Shown here piece by piece: positions 25,431-34,203 of a stretch of 64,000 nucleotides of DNA. The notes beneath the pieces were generated by a model. It ran no database searches. It was not told the origin of the DNA and was given only the letters and a program-made list of their open reading frames with translations. The stretch covers positions 335,236 to 399,235 of the forward strand of contig JBOFLF010000064.1 in the NCBI GenBank assembly GCA_051657715.1, in the 5' to 3' direction. Origin of the DNA: JBOFBH01 sp051657715. GTDB taxonomy: Bacteria > Actinomycetota > Actinomycetes > Actinomycetales > Angustibacteraceae. The first letter of the stretch is position 1. Each line of letters begins with the position of its first letter. Made by a program: the position numbers and the translations under genes.

Positions 25431-26554
25431 GACGAGACCTCTGCCGCCCCGGCGGCAACGGTCTCGTACACCGCGAGCACCTCGTCGCCCACCGTGGCCC
25501 AGTCGTACCGCCGAGCCGCGGCGGACGCGGCGGCTGACAGCTCCACCCGGCGAGAGCTGTCCCGGAGCAGATCGATCAACGCTGCTGCCAGCGCCTGGGA
25601 GTCGCCAACGAGGAACGTCGAGCCGAGCCGGCCGCCGTCCAAGACCCGCAAGAACGGGTCGATGTCGCTGGCCAGCACCGGCGCGCCCGCGCTCATCGCC
25701 TCCACCAGGACGATGCCGAAGCTCTCCCCCCCGGTGTGCGGGGCGACGTAGACGTCGACGGACCGCAGCAGGGCGGCCTTGTCCGCATCGCTGACCGCAC
25801 CGACGAACGTGCACGCGTCCCGCGTCCGCGGGTCGAGCCGCGCTCGGGCCGCGACGACGTCACCGCGCCCGGCCACGATGATGCGGGCACCGGGAAACGC
25901 CTGCAGCACCAACGGCACCGCGGCCATCAGCACCGGCAACCCCTTGCGCGGCTCGTCGATCCGTCCCACGAACGCGATCGTCGGACGGGTCGCCGTCCCC
26001 GACCACCGGCAGGCGCGCTCGGCGGTCGCGAAGACGTCGACGAACACCCCGTTCGGGATCACCACCGCGTCGCCACCGAGGTGGGTGGTCACCGTCCGGC
26101 GGGCGTCCTCGCTGACGGCGATCCGCGCGATGATCTTCTCCAGCCCGGGCCGCACCAGCGGGTACGCGGCCTGCATCGCGCGCGACCGCAGGTTCGAGGT
26201 GTGGAACGTGGCCACGATCGGGCCGTCGGACGCCCACAGCGCGAGCAGCGACAGGCTGGGGGTCACCGGCTCGTGGATGTGCACCACGTCGAAGGATCCC
26301 GAGTCCACCCAGCGGTGCACCCGGCGAGCGGTGACCGGTCCGATGCTCACCCGGGCCACCGAACCGTTGTACGGCACCGGAATCGCACGCCCGGCCGGCA
26401 CGACGTAGTCCGGGACTGGAGTGTCGTCGTCCGCTGGCGCCAGCACGCTGACCTGGTTGCCGTGGCTGATCAGGTGCTGCGCGAGATCCCGCACGTGGAA
26501 CTGGACACCGCCAGGCACGTCGAAAGAGTAGGGACAGACGATGCCGATCCTCAC
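25427..26554 (-). CDS. pimA: Phosphatidyl-myo-inositol alpha-mannosyltransferase
   Basis: 375 residues, GT4 glycosyltransferase. It adds the first mannose from GDP-mannose to phosphatidylinositol on the inner face of the membrane. The N-terminal GIVCPYSFDVPGGVQFHVRD with the GGV acceptor-site loop, FDVVHIHEPVTPSLSLLAL, IVATFHTSN and the donor-site GGESFGIVLVEAMSAGAPV are clear PimA signatures. The GTG overlaps the acyltransferase stop by GTGA. Gene order (pgsA, acyltransferase, pimA) supports the role. Confidence 0.95.
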   Translation of the reverse strand: MRIGIVCPYSFDVPGGVQFHVRDLAQHLISHGNQVSVLAPADDDTPVPDYVVPAGRAIPVPYNGSVARVSIGPVTARRVHRWVDSGSFDVVHIHEPVTPSLSLLALWASDGPIVATFHTSNLRSRAMQAAYPLVRPGLEKIIARIAVSEDARRTVTTHLGGDAVVIPNGVFVDVFATAERACRWSGTATRPTIAFVGRIDEPRKGLPVLMAAVPLVLQAFPGARIIVAGRGDVVAARARLDPRTRDACTFVGAVSDADKAALLRSVDVYVAPHTGGESFGIVLVEAMSAGAPVLASDIDPFLRVLDGGRLGSTFLVGDSQALAAALIDLLRDSSRRVELSAAASAAARRYDWATVGDEVLAVYETVAAGAAEVSS

Positions 26555-27561
26555 CCGCCACCCCCAGCGGCAACCGCACCGGCGGAGCCAGGCGGGGTGC
26601 GTCCTGAAGAGGTGCGGCCAGGCGCGGTGCCGGCAGGCGAGAGGTGGGCAGGCGGGTCAGCCTCGAAGACCCGTTGCAGCATGTGCCAGTCCTGCGGGTG
26701 CTCAGCAATCGCCGCGCTTAGCACGTCAGCGCACCGCTGGGTGACCGCCACCACGGCGTCCGGGGACCGCCGGTCCAGGTCGGCAACCTCGACCGGGGTG
26801 AAGGCGATGACAATGCCATGTCGTGACGCCTTGCTCTGGGAAAGCCGCTCGTAGTGCACGGAGGCGACATACAGTGCCGCCCCGGTGCTCAAGGCCAGGG
26901 CCGCTGGCCCGGCAGCCAACCGCGCCGGATGCCCCAGCAGGTCGACCACGACACCCGAGCCGCCCAACGCGCGGTCGCTCACCAACGGCACGAACCCACC
27001 ACCGCGTACCGTACGGATGAGATCGCGGAAGGTCTCCCCGCCGGCGCCGGCGGGCAAGATGCGGATGCCGAGCCGCTCCCGGTACGCGACAAACCTGTCG
27101 AATAGCTCCTGCGGGCGTAGTCGTTCGGCCACGGTGGTCACCGGGGCCAACCGCAACCCCGACCAGGCTCCGGCGTGGTCCCAATTGCCAAGATGTCCCA
27201 GGAAGACCACGGCTCCCCGACCGCCGTCCAGAACCTCCTGCACCGGCTCGGCACCGATCACCCGCACCGTCGCTTCGATCCGCTCTGGCGTCCAGTCCGG
27301 CAGCCGAAAGCTGTCGCACCAATAACGCGAGTACGAGCGCATCCCGGCACGGGACAGTGCGCGCAGCTCAGCCGGACCTGCTGTCGGGCGGGCTCGCCGG
27401 AGGTTGGCCTCCAGCTGCCGCACACCGCGACCGCGCCGCCACCAGGCCACGTCGGCAAAGACGTCGAACACCCGGTAGGCCACGATCTCCGGGAGCAGCC
27501 GCACCGAGCGCCACGCGACCGCGTACATGCCGAGCACCGCCCGCTCCCGCCACGCGCTCAT
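26551..27561 (-). CDS. Phosphatidylinositol mannoside acyltransferase
   Basis: 336 residues of the LpxL/HtrB lauroyltransferase-like family. The catalytic HX4D-type motif is in VVFLGHLGNWDHAGAWSG. In mycobacteria the enzyme in this position (PatA) acylates the mannose of PIM1/PIM2. The N-terminal helical segment YRVFDVFADVAWWRRGRGV and RGGGFVPLVSDRALGGSGV are typical of that group. It is coupled to pimA by a 4-bp overlap and lies 63 bp downstream of pgsA. The C-terminus is Pro/Gly/Thr-rich. Confidence 0.9.
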   Translation of the reverse strand: MSAWRERAVLGMYAVAWRSVRLLPEIVAYRVFDVFADVAWWRRGRGVRQLEANLRRARPTAGPAELRALSRAGMRSYSRYWCDSFRLPDWTPERIEATVRVIGAEPVQEVLDGGRGAVVFLGHLGNWDHAGAWSGLRLAPVTTVAERLRPQELFDRFVAYRERLGIRILPAGAGGETFRDLIRTVRGGGFVPLVSDRALGGSGVVVDLLGHPARLAAGPAALALSTGAALYVASVHYERLSQSKASRHGIVIAFTPVEVADLDRRSPDAVVAVTQRCADVLSAAIAEHPQDWHMLQRVFEADPPAHLSPAGTAPGRTSSGRTPPGSAGAVAAGGGG

Positions 27562-27624
27562 GACCGACCTGCAGGCACCGTCGATGCTTGCGGCGCCGCG
27601 ACGACCCAGCTGCGCTTCACCGGC

Positions 27625-28263
27625 TCACGCGCTCGTCGGCGGGGGTGGTGGCGCCGCGGCCAGGAGCGCCTGCTGGCGCACGGCCAGGATCCGCTGCACG
27701 ACGGTCACCAGGCTGGCCGCGGCCAGCAGGCCCAGCACCACGGTCAGCACCGCGTCAGGCATCCCGAGACCCACGAACGCCGTCGTCACCAGTACCGCCA
27801 CCAAGCGATCAGCCCGCTCGGCGATCCCCACGTTCGCGGTCATGCCGAGGCCCTCAGCTCGTGCTTTCGCGTACGACACCAGGCTACCCAGCACCAGGCA
27901 GGCCAGAGCCAGCACGGCGGTCAGCCGATCGTCACCGCCACCGGTGAACCACAACACGAGCGCGCCGAACACCGCCGCATCGCCGAACCGGTCCAAAGTC
28001 GAGTCCAGGTATGCCCCCCACGGCCCAGACGTCCCGGCGGCCCGAGCCATGATGCCGTCGACCGTGTCGCTGAACACGAAGGCGGTGACCACGATGGTTC
28101 CCCAGAACAGCTCCCCTCGGGGGTAGAACGCCATCGCGCCGCCTGCCACCCCGAGGGTGCCGATCACGGTGACCACATCGGGGCTCACCCGCCACCGCAG
28201 CAACGCGTGCGCCACCGGGGTGAACAGCCGGGTGAAGAAGGCACGCGCGAAGCGGTTAAGCAC
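27625..28263 (-). CDS. pgsA: Phosphatidylinositol phosphate synthase
   Basis: About 212 residues, multi-spanning CDP-alcohol phosphatidyltransferase. The complete motif DxxDGxxAR...GxxxDxxxD is present (DTVDGIMARAAGTSGPWGAY then LDSTLDRFGD). In actinomycetes this locus makes PI-phosphate from CDP-diacylglycerol and inositol 1-phosphate, the precursor for PIMs. I begin at the GTG at 28263 (LNRFARAFFTRLFTPVAHAL), where family homology begins; the frame is open to 28401 with no good ribosome site. It heads the PIM lipid cluster. Confidence 0.9.
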   Translation of the reverse strand: MLNRFARAFFTRLFTPVAHALLRWRVSPDVVTVIGTLGVAGGAMAFYPRGELFWGTIVVTAFVFSDTVDGIMARAAGTSGPWGAYLDSTLDRFGDAAVFGALVLWFTGGGDDRLTAVLALACLVLGSLVSYAKARAEGLGMTANVGIAERADRLVAVLVTTAFVGLGMPDAVLTVVLGLLAAASLVTVVQRILAVRQQALLAAAPPPPPTSA

Positions 28264-28455
28264 CGGCTCAGGGTAGTGCCGCGCCGATCGACCGCTACCA
28301 GTGGCCAAAGCCAGCCGCCGCCAGACCGCTGGTACCAGGGTCGAAGCTGCCAAGAGGTGCCACCGATGCCCTCCTGTCCACGACCACGTCACCCTGTCCA
28401 CAACCGCGTCACCCGGGCTGCCGCGTCACCCGAGCGTCGCTATCCCGAGGCCGTG
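28264..28455. other. Spacer between HIT gene and pgsA
   Basis: This 190-bp gap contains direct near-repeats of CACGTCACCCTGTCCAC and GCGTCACCCG (about 28373-28436). Part of it may code for the N-terminus of pgsA if a longer start is used. No terminator is obvious. Confidence 0.35.
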
Positions 28456-29085
28456 CTACCGGGGCCAGGCGTCGGCGAGTCGTTGCCGGGTTTCACCGAG
28501 CAAGACCGGGACCGCCTTGGTACGGGCCACGATCGGCAGGAAGTTGCTGTCCCCTGCCCACCGCGGGACGACGTGCTGGTGCAGGTGGGCAGCGATCCCA
28601 GCCCCAGCCACCGCCCCCTGATTCATCCCCAGGTTGAAGCCGCGCGGCCCGGCTGCCGCACTCAGCGCCCGGATGGCCTGCTGGGTGAGCATGGCGACCT
28701 CGCCGGTCTCCTCGTCGGTCAGGTCGACGTAGTCGGACACATGCCGATACGGACACACCAACATGTGACCGGGGCTATACGGATACAGATTCAGGACCAC
28801 ATACGCGACGGTGCCGCGGTGCACGATCAGGGCGTCCGCGTCCTGCCGACTTGGCGCCTGGCAGAACGGGCACTCGTTCGCCGTGTCATCGGCTGGCTTG
28901 CCCCCGTCGATGTAAACCATCCGGTGGGGGGTCCACAACCGCTCGAAACCGTCCGGGTCGCCGGGCAACCCGGTTGCCGCCTCGACGCCGGCGGCTGGCA
29001 CGACCGTCCCGGGCTGCGGGCCCCCTGTCTTGGAGCCGCCTGTCTCAGAGCTGGCCCGCTCGGTCTGGTCATCCGATGCGGTCAC
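28456..29085 (-). CDS. HIT family nucleotide hydrolase/phosphorylase
   Basis: 209 residues. The histidine triad is AAHLHQHVVPRW (HxHxH), preceded by YSPGHMLVCPYRHVSDYVDL. It has a cysteine-containing zinc-type segment ANECPFCQAPS, as in mycobacterial Ap4A phosphorylase-like proteins (Rv2613c position). A role in breaking down diadenosine polyphosphates is likely from context but unproven. The GTG overlaps the thrS stop by GTGA, so it is co-expressed with threonyl-tRNA synthetase, an enzyme that can make Ap4A as a side product. Confidence 0.88.
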   Translation of the reverse strand: MTASDDQTERASSETGGSKTGGPQPGTVVPAAGVEAATGLPGDPDGFERLWTPHRMVYIDGGKPADDTANECPFCQAPSRQDADALIVHRGTVAYVVLNLYPYSPGHMLVCPYRHVSDYVDLTDEETGEVAMLTQQAIRALSAAAGPRGFNLGMNQGAVAGAGIAAHLHQHVVPRWAGDSNFLPIVARTKAVPVLLGETRQRLADAWPR

Positions 29086-31103
29086 GACGTGGTGGCCCGG
29101 GTCCGCACGGCGGCCACCACCTCCGCGACTGCGTCGGTCACCGGCACCCCGTTCTTCTGGCTGCCGTCCCGGTACCGGAACGACACCGCGCCAGCCGCGA
29201 CGTCGTCGTCGCCAGCGATCACCATGAGCGGGACCTTGGCCTGCTGGGCGTTCCGGATCTTCTTGCCGAACCGGTCCCCCGAGGTGTCGATCTCGACCCG
29301 GACCCGGCTACGCCGGAGCTGGTCCGCGACATCCGTGAGGTAGGGCACGTGGTGGTCGGCGACTGGGATGGCCACCACCTGGACCGGCGCCAACCATGCC
29401 GGCAATGCCCCTGCATGGTGCTCCAGCAGCACGCCGAAGAAGCGCTCGATCGAGCCGAACAACGCCCGGTGGATCATGACCGGCCGCTTCCGGGTTCCGT
29501 CGGCGGCCTGGTACTCCAGGCCGAAGCGCTCGGGCAGGTTGAAGTCCAGTTGGATGGTCGACATCTGCCACGTGCGGCCGATGGCGTCCCGCGCCTGCAC
29601 GGAGATCTTGGGGCCGTAAAACGCTGCGCCCCCCGGGTCCGGAACCAGCTCCAGGCCGGATTCGGCGGCGACCCGGCGCAACGTCTCCGTGGCGACGTCC
29701 CACACCTCGTCCGAGCCCAGGTACTTGTCCGGATCCTTGGTGGACAGCTCGAGGTAGAAATCGTCCAACCCGTAGTCCCGCAACAGGTTCAGCACAAAGC
29801 CGAGGGTGTTGCGCAGCTCGTCCTCGACCTGATCCTCGGTCACATACAGGTGCGCGTCGTCTTGGGTCATCCCGCGCACCCGGGTCAACCCGTGCACAAC
29901 GCCGGACTTCTCGTACCGGTACACCGTGCCGAACTCGAACAGCCGCAGCGGCAGCTCCCGGTAGGACCGTCCCCGAGACCGGTACACCAAGCAGTGCATC
30001 GGGCAGTTCATCGGCTTGAGGTAGTAGTCCTGTCCCGGCTTGCGCACCACGCCGTCCGGGGTCAGCTCCGCGTCCAGGTGCATGGGCGGGTACATGCCGT
30101 CGGCGAACCAGTCCAGGTGCCCGGAGGTCTCGAACAACCGGGCCTTGGTGATGTGCGGGCTGTAGACGAACTCGTAGCCCTCCTCCTCGTGCCGACGGCG
30201 GGCGTAGTCCTCCATCTCCCGGCGCACCACGCCGCCGCGAGGGTGGAACACCGCCAGCCCCGAACCGATCTCGTCGGGAAAGGAGAACAGGTCCAGCTCC
30301 GCGCCGAGCCGGCGGTGGTCCCGACGCTCGGCCTCGGCCAACCGGTCCAGGTAGGTGCGCAGCGCGTCCTTGGACGGCCAGGCGGTGCCGTAGATCCGTT
30401 GCAGCTGGGGGTTGCGCTCGCTGCCCCGCCAGTACGCCGCCGCGGTACGCATCAGCCGGTAAGCGTTCCCGATCAGCTTGGTGCTCGGCAGGTGTGGACC
30501 GCGGCACAGGTCCTTCCACACGACCGAGCCGTCCCGGCGCACATTGTCGTAGATCGTCAGCTCGCCGGCCCCGACCTCCGCGGACGCACCCTCGGTGACG
30601 TCCGCGTCGGCGCTGCCCTTGAGGTCGACCAGCTCGAGCTTGTACGGCTCGTCAGCGAGCTCGGCACGCGCCTCGTCGTCGGTGATCACCCGGCGCACGA
30701 AGGTCTGCCCCTCGTTGATGATCCGCTGCATGGCTCGTCCCAACCCGTCGAGGTCGTCAGGGGTGAACGGGGTGGAGACGTCGAAGTCGTAGTAGAAACC
30801 ATCCCGCACCGGCGGCCCGATGCCGAGTCGGGCGCGCGGATTCAGCTGCTGCACCGCTTGCGCCAACACATGCGCGGTGGAATGGCGGAGCACTGCTAAC
30901 CCGTCCTCGCTGTCGAGCGTGACCGGCTCGACGACGTCGCCTTCGGCCAGCACGTGCGCCAGATCACGCAGCTGGTCACCGACTCGCGCCACCACCACCG
31001 CGTCGGGTCCGGTCGTCCGCCCACCCAGCACCTCGCCGGCCGTCGTCCCAGTCGGCACCGATCGCGTGTTGCCGGCGATGGACACGGTGATCTGCGGCGA
31101 CAC
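29082..31103 (-). CDS. thrS: Threonyl-tRNA synthetase
   Basis: 673 residues. An N-terminal TGS domain (to about residue 62) is followed by the editing domain with HSTAHVLAQAVQQLNP. The class II catalytic core has MNCPMHCLVYRSRGRSYREL (zinc-site Cys), the motif 2 region TRVRGMTQDDAHLY and motif 3 MIHRALFGSIERFFGVLLEH. A C-terminal anticodon domain follows. The GTG at 31103 is preceded by CAGGAGG at 6 nt spacing. The frame remains open upstream with no start support. It forms an operon with the HIT gene. Confidence 0.96.
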   Translation of the reverse strand: MSPQITVSIAGNTRSVPTGTTAGEVLGGRTTGPDAVVVARVGDQLRDLAHVLAEGDVVEPVTLDSEDGLAVLRHSTAHVLAQAVQQLNPRARLGIGPPVRDGFYYDFDVSTPFTPDDLDGLGRAMQRIINEGQTFVRRVITDDEARAELADEPYKLELVDLKGSADADVTEGASAEVGAGELTIYDNVRRDGSVVWKDLCRGPHLPSTKLIGNAYRLMRTAAAYWRGSERNPQLQRIYGTAWPSKDALRTYLDRLAEAERRDHRRLGAELDLFSFPDEIGSGLAVFHPRGGVVRREMEDYARRRHEEEGYEFVYSPHITKARLFETSGHLDWFADGMYPPMHLDAELTPDGVVRKPGQDYYLKPMNCPMHCLVYRSRGRSYRELPLRLFEFGTVYRYEKSGVVHGLTRVRGMTQDDAHLYVTEDQVEDELRNTLGFVLNLLRDYGLDDFYLELSTKDPDKYLGSDEVWDVATETLRRVAAESGLELVPDPGGAAFYGPKISVQARDAIGRTWQMSTIQLDFNLPERFGLEYQAADGTRKRPVMIHRALFGSIERFFGVLLEHHAGALPAWLAPVQVVAIPVADHHVPYLTDVADQLRRSRVRVEIDTSGDRFGKKIRNAQQAKVPLMVIAGDDDVAAGAVSFRYRDGSQKNGVPVTDAVAEVVAAVRTRATTS

Positions 31104-31150
31104 GAAAAACCTCCTGAGCAGGGGTGCCGCCCGACGGGCGCGGTCCCAGC

Positions 31151-31206
31151 GATCGTATCGACGGGGTATCCGTCGATCGATTCGGCCAGACGGATCGTAT
31201 CGACGG
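31151..31206 (-). promoter_or_regulatory. Duplicated 14-bp element and hairpin upstream of thrS
   Basis: The 14-mer GATCGTATCGACGG occurs at 31151-31164 and again at 31193-31206. Each copy contains TACGAT on the minus strand, a possible -10 box. The first copy also pairs with 31170-31177 to form an 8-bp stem with a 5-nt loop. This may be a twin promoter or a leader structure. It is not a recognisable T-box. Confidence 0.4.
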
Positions 31207-31267
31207 CGTTGCGCACGGCGACGTCCCACAAGGACGAGTAGAAGAGAGACGTCTGGCGCCGTCGACG

Positions 31268-31912
31268 TCATACCAGCTCGACGACGTCCTCTACGTTCAC
31301 CGTGCCTGGTCGTACGACGTCCGCGTACACCCCCAGGCAATGCCGTGGCTCGCGAGCCACCTGCAGGACCACCTCGCCGATGGCGACCTGTCGGCCGACC
31401 CAGGTGGTCTCCAGCCATGACACGTCGTCGAGGTCGACCGTCAGGTTCGCTCGAGGATCCTCGACATCGCAGGCTCGCAGCGAGTCTTCGCCAGGAGCGG
31501 TAGCGGCCTCGACGGCCTGCCTGCTCACCAGATGCACCGGAGCACTCTCGGGGAGCGACTGCCGCTCCATCTTTTCCAGTCGGACGGCTTGACCGACCAG
31601 AGCGGACAACGCTGCGTCCGCGCTCGCCGCGCGGACCGCCAGCTCGGCATCCGGCAGCCACAAGTGCGGCCCGTCCGGGGACAACTCAGCCACCCGCACT
31701 TCGCGTAGTCGAGGTGCTTGACGTGCCGTCACCACAGCTCCGGCCTCACCCACGACGGCCCAGCCGCGGTCATGTTCCACGCCGTCGGAGAGGATGCGCA
31801 CGTGAGGAACGTCGATGGCGTCCATTGACTTGACCGGGAAGGTACGAGCTTGCACGACATGGCCGACCCGTCCGGTCAGCACTGCTGGTACTCCTAGGTC
31901 AGCGTGGCTCAT
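31268..31912 (-). CDS. MOSC domain protein
   Basis: 214 residues. An N-terminal MOSC beta-barrel (GRVGHVVQARTFPVKSMDAI) is followed by the MOSC domain (VHLVSRQAVEAA, RANLTVDLDD, REPRHCLGVYADVV). MOSC proteins bind molybdenum cofactor through a conserved Cys and act in sulfur or nitrogen-oxide redox reactions, as in YiiM and MARC. The Cys in RHCLGVYA is the likely ligand. The ATG at 31912 has AAAGG upstream. It stands alone beside a tRNA gene; no molybdopterin genes are nearby. Confidence 0.85.
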   Translation of the reverse strand: MSHADLGVPAVLTGRVGHVVQARTFPVKSMDAIDVPHVRILSDGVEHDRGWAVVGEAGAVVTARQAPRLREVRVAELSPDGPHLWLPDAELAVRAASADAALSALVGQAVRLEKMERQSLPESAPVHLVSRQAVEAATAPGEDSLRACDVEDPRANLTVDLDDVSWLETTWVGRQVAIGEVVLQVAREPRHCLGVYADVVRPGTVNVEDVVELV

Positions 31913-31980
31913 CCGTAGCCTTTGCCTGGAAGGATCACTGGCCGTGCGGCTCCTGGAAACCCCGGGACCACGCGACACGG

Positions 31981-32052
31981 TGGGCGATACTGGGTTCGAA
32001 CCAGTGACCTCCTCGGTGTGAACGAGGCGCTCTACCACTGAGCCAATCGCCC
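31981..32052 (-). tRNA. tRNA-Val (CAC)
   Basis: 72-nt cloverleaf on the minus strand. The acceptor arm GGGCGAT pairs with ATCGCCC. The D-loop is CTCAGTGGTAGAG. The anticodon stem CCTCG/CGAGG encloses TTCACAC (anticodon CAC). The T arm is GGTTCGAACC. The CCA end is not encoded. Confidence 0.95.
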
Positions 32053-32102
32053 TTTGCGACCACTCTAGCGGACCTAGAGACCTGCTCGATCCGCCGTGAT
32101 GG

Positions 32103-32555
32103 TCACCCCAACCCGGGGACGCGCACCAAGGCGTTACGCGCCTGATCGGGTAGCCAGCCCGGGACGCCCCATGCGAGCAACAAGAGGTAGAAGGCGAGCA
32201 ACACGAACGCCGCCGTCAGCACCACACCGGCCCACCGCACCCATGGCGGCTGCCTTCGTGACCACTGCGCAATCCGCCGAGCCTGCGCTTTGACCCGCTC
32301 CAGCAGCCGCGCCGCCCAGTCGAACTCACTGGCCAGGACCGCCAGGCCGACCAGGGCCAGAGGGATCCCGCCCGGCCCGGGCAGTGGCCCGGTCACCACC
32401 GCGAGAAGGATCAGCGCCACCCCGACCAGAGCGACGGCGCTCCGATAGAGCCGGCGAGTCGTGGGTTTTCGCTTGAGCCGTGCTCGCCAGGCCCACCGGT
32501 CCTCGTTGGCGTCGACCAGGACGCTGTGCTGCGAGTCGTCACGTTGGTTGTCCAC
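32103..32555 (-). CDS. PGPGW-type membrane protein (TIGR02611-like)
   Basis: 150 residues with a GTG start at 32555. It has two or three hydrophobic segments. The first is followed by the marker GPLPGPGGIPLALVGLAVLA, and a later helix is VVLTAAFVLLAFYLLLLAWG. The PGPG motif identifies a family of small actinobacterial transmembrane proteins of unknown function. The N-terminus is charged and cytoplasmic (DDSQHSVLVDANEDRWAWRA). It is divergent from ssgB. Confidence 0.8.
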   Translation of the reverse strand: MDNQRDDSQHSVLVDANEDRWAWRARLKRKPTTRRLYRSAVALVGVALILLAVVTGPLPGPGGIPLALVGLAVLASEFDWAARLLERVKAQARRIAQWSRRQPPWVRWAGVVLTAAFVLLAFYLLLLAWGVPGWLPDQARNALVRVPGLG

Positions 32556-32804
32556 CCTGTGGTCTCCCGCGGTCTGAAGCCGGTCGGGTGCGGAGGGCGG
32601 GTGCCGCGCGACGGCGGCGACGCTCCCGAGTGGTCACGACCAGGGTAGCGACCACAGCCAAGCGCTTCGAGCGCGGACAACTCGGCACCTGGGTTCCGAC
32701 AAACCGGACGACATTTGATAGATTTCGGGCCAGGGGGTTTGCTTTTCCGTTGTGATCGGCATGCTCATGGGTGTCCGGGCATCAGCCCCTCGGAGGAGGA
32801 CACC
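32556..32804. other. Intergenic region upstream of ssgB
   Basis: This 249-bp divergent gap has relatively AT-rich stretches. A TAGATT hexamer at 32719-32724 could be a -10 for ssgB, and a strong ribosome site (GGAGGAGGA, 32792-32800) precedes the gene. No other ORF is supported. Confidence 0.45.
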
Positions 32805-33227
32805 ATGGTGGAACCCCCGTTGTCCGTTATGGACGACTTGCACGTACGACTGGTCGCCCCAGGATTACGGGAACTAGCGATTACCGCCACGCTGCAGTAC
32901 GACACCAGCGATCCATTTGCGGTGCGGGCTACGTTCCACGCCGGCACTGATGCGATCTCCTGGGTGCTCGGCCGAGACCTTCTCGCGGACGGCCTGATGA
33001 CCGCGCACGGCGACGGTGACGTCCGAGTCTGGCCGATCACCGAGGCTGACCACTCCATGGTCATGTTGGAGCTGACGTCACCGGACGGCCGGGCCGTCCT
33101 TGCCGCGGACGCCGCCGAGCTCGAGACGTTCCTAGCCCGGACCTACGACGCTGTGCCTCTCGGTTATGAGAGCGATCACATCGACATGGACACTGCGCTG
33201 ACCGATCTGCTCGGCGGGAGCCGCTGA
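32805..33227 (+). CDS. ssgB: SsgA-like sporulation and cell division protein (SsgB type)
   Basis: 140 residues, the usual SALP size. The sequence YDTSDPFAVRATFHAG followed by ISWVLGRDLLADGL and the later VMLELTSPDGRAVL are SsgA/SsgB hallmarks. In Streptomyces SsgB recruits FtsZ to sporulation division sites. SALP proteins occur mainly in morphologically complex actinomycetes, so this gene is a lineage clue. The ATG at 32805 has an ideal ribosome site (GGAGGAGGA), one of the strongest in the window. Convergent to pabC. Confidence 0.92.
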   Translation: MVEPPLSVMDDLHVRLVAPGLRELAITATLQYDTSDPFAVRATFHAGTDAISWVLGRDLLADGLMTAHGDGDVRVWPITEADHSMVMLELTSPDGRAVLAADAAELETFLARTYDAVPLGYESDHIDMDTALTDLLGGSR

Positions 33228-33287
33228 CCCACCCCGTTCGCCAGCGGTCGGCCCCGGGCGTTGCAAACGCTCCTCGGACAGCCAAAC

Positions 33288-34139
33288 TCATGGGTCCAGA
33301 TCGGCGGCGGCCCTATTGGTGAACAGCGCGGCAGCTCGGCGGCCGAGTAGGCCTATGGCAAGCCGACGACCGTCCACGGCATGCACCGACTGGACATCTC
33401 GGGTGGAAGACGTGAGCAGCACCTCGTCCGCATCCTGCAGAACGCTGAGCGGGATATCGCGCTCGATGACCGGGTGGCCGGCATCTGCCGACCACTCCAG
33501 CACCAGTTCGCGGGTGACACCTGCCAGGCAGCCTGATGCCAACGGTGGGGTCACCAACTCACCGTCGAGGGCGACGATCACGTTAGAGCCCGTGCCCTCG
33601 CACAACCGGGCCCGGGTATTGCCGAAGAGCGCCTCCGTCGCACCTCGCTCACGGGCATAGGCCAGCGCCACCACGTTGTCCGCATAGGAGGTGGTCTTCA
33701 GCCCGGCAACAGCACTGCGCTCGTTGCGCACCCATGGCACCGCGACCACCGCGGTCGAGGCCGGCAGGCGCTCGTACGGCGCCGCCAGCACGATAGCCGT
33801 CGCAGCTGCCGTTCCTCGGTTGGATCCCAGCGGCCCTGGGCCGCCAGTCACGGTGATCCGCAGTCTCCCGAGCGCCATTGAGCTACCGGCGAGGACCGTG
33901 CGGATACCGTCGTGAACGCGGTCCAGATCAGGTTCGGCGAGCCCGAGCCCGAGCGCGGAGCGGACCAGCCGCCGCAGGTGTCGAGTAAGGGCGAAGGGGA
34001 CGCCATCCACGACCTTGAGCGTCTCGAAGACCCCGTTCCCCACCGTGATCCCGTGGTCGTCCGCCCGGATGGCCGGCTCTCCGGGTTGGATCACCCTCCC
34101 GTCGACCCAGGCGTGGATCTCGGCCACCTCGTGTCGCAC
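33288..34139 (-). CDS. Aminodeoxychorismate lyase-like class IV aminotransferase
   Basis: 283 residues, fold type IV PLP enzyme. The opening AEIHAWVDGRVIQPGEPAIR and GNGVFETLKVVDGVPFALTR fit PabC-like lyases and branched-chain transaminases. The lysine is in VAGLKTTSYADNVVALAYA, and GNTRARLCEGTGSNVIVAL fits the PLP phosphate site. The PabC reaction yields 4-aminobenzoate for folate; D-amino acid or branched-chain activity cannot be excluded without a PabAB neighbour. The GTG at 34139 has GAGGAGG upstream. Confidence 0.8.
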   Translation of the reverse strand: MRHEVAEIHAWVDGRVIQPGEPAIRADDHGITVGNGVFETLKVVDGVPFALTRHLRRLVRSALGLGLAEPDLDRVHDGIRTVLAGSSMALGRLRITVTGGPGPLGSNRGTAAATAIVLAAPYERLPASTAVVAVPWVRNERSAVAGLKTTSYADNVVALAYARERGATEALFGNTRARLCEGTGSNVIVALDGELVTPPLASGCLAGVTRELVLEWSADAGHPVIERDIPLSVLQDADEVLLTSSTRDVQSVHAVDGRRLAIGLLGRRAAALFTNRAAADLDP

Positions 34140-34203
34140 CGCGCCTCCTCGCTTCAGGCGTCTGCTGCCGGCCGTCGCCACTGTAGGCCGCAGCGATTGC
34201 TGG

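Noticed and set aside
31104..31267. T-box riboswitch for thrS
   Set aside because: No T-box sequence, specifier loop or terminator/antiterminator pair can be seen. The hairpin is short.
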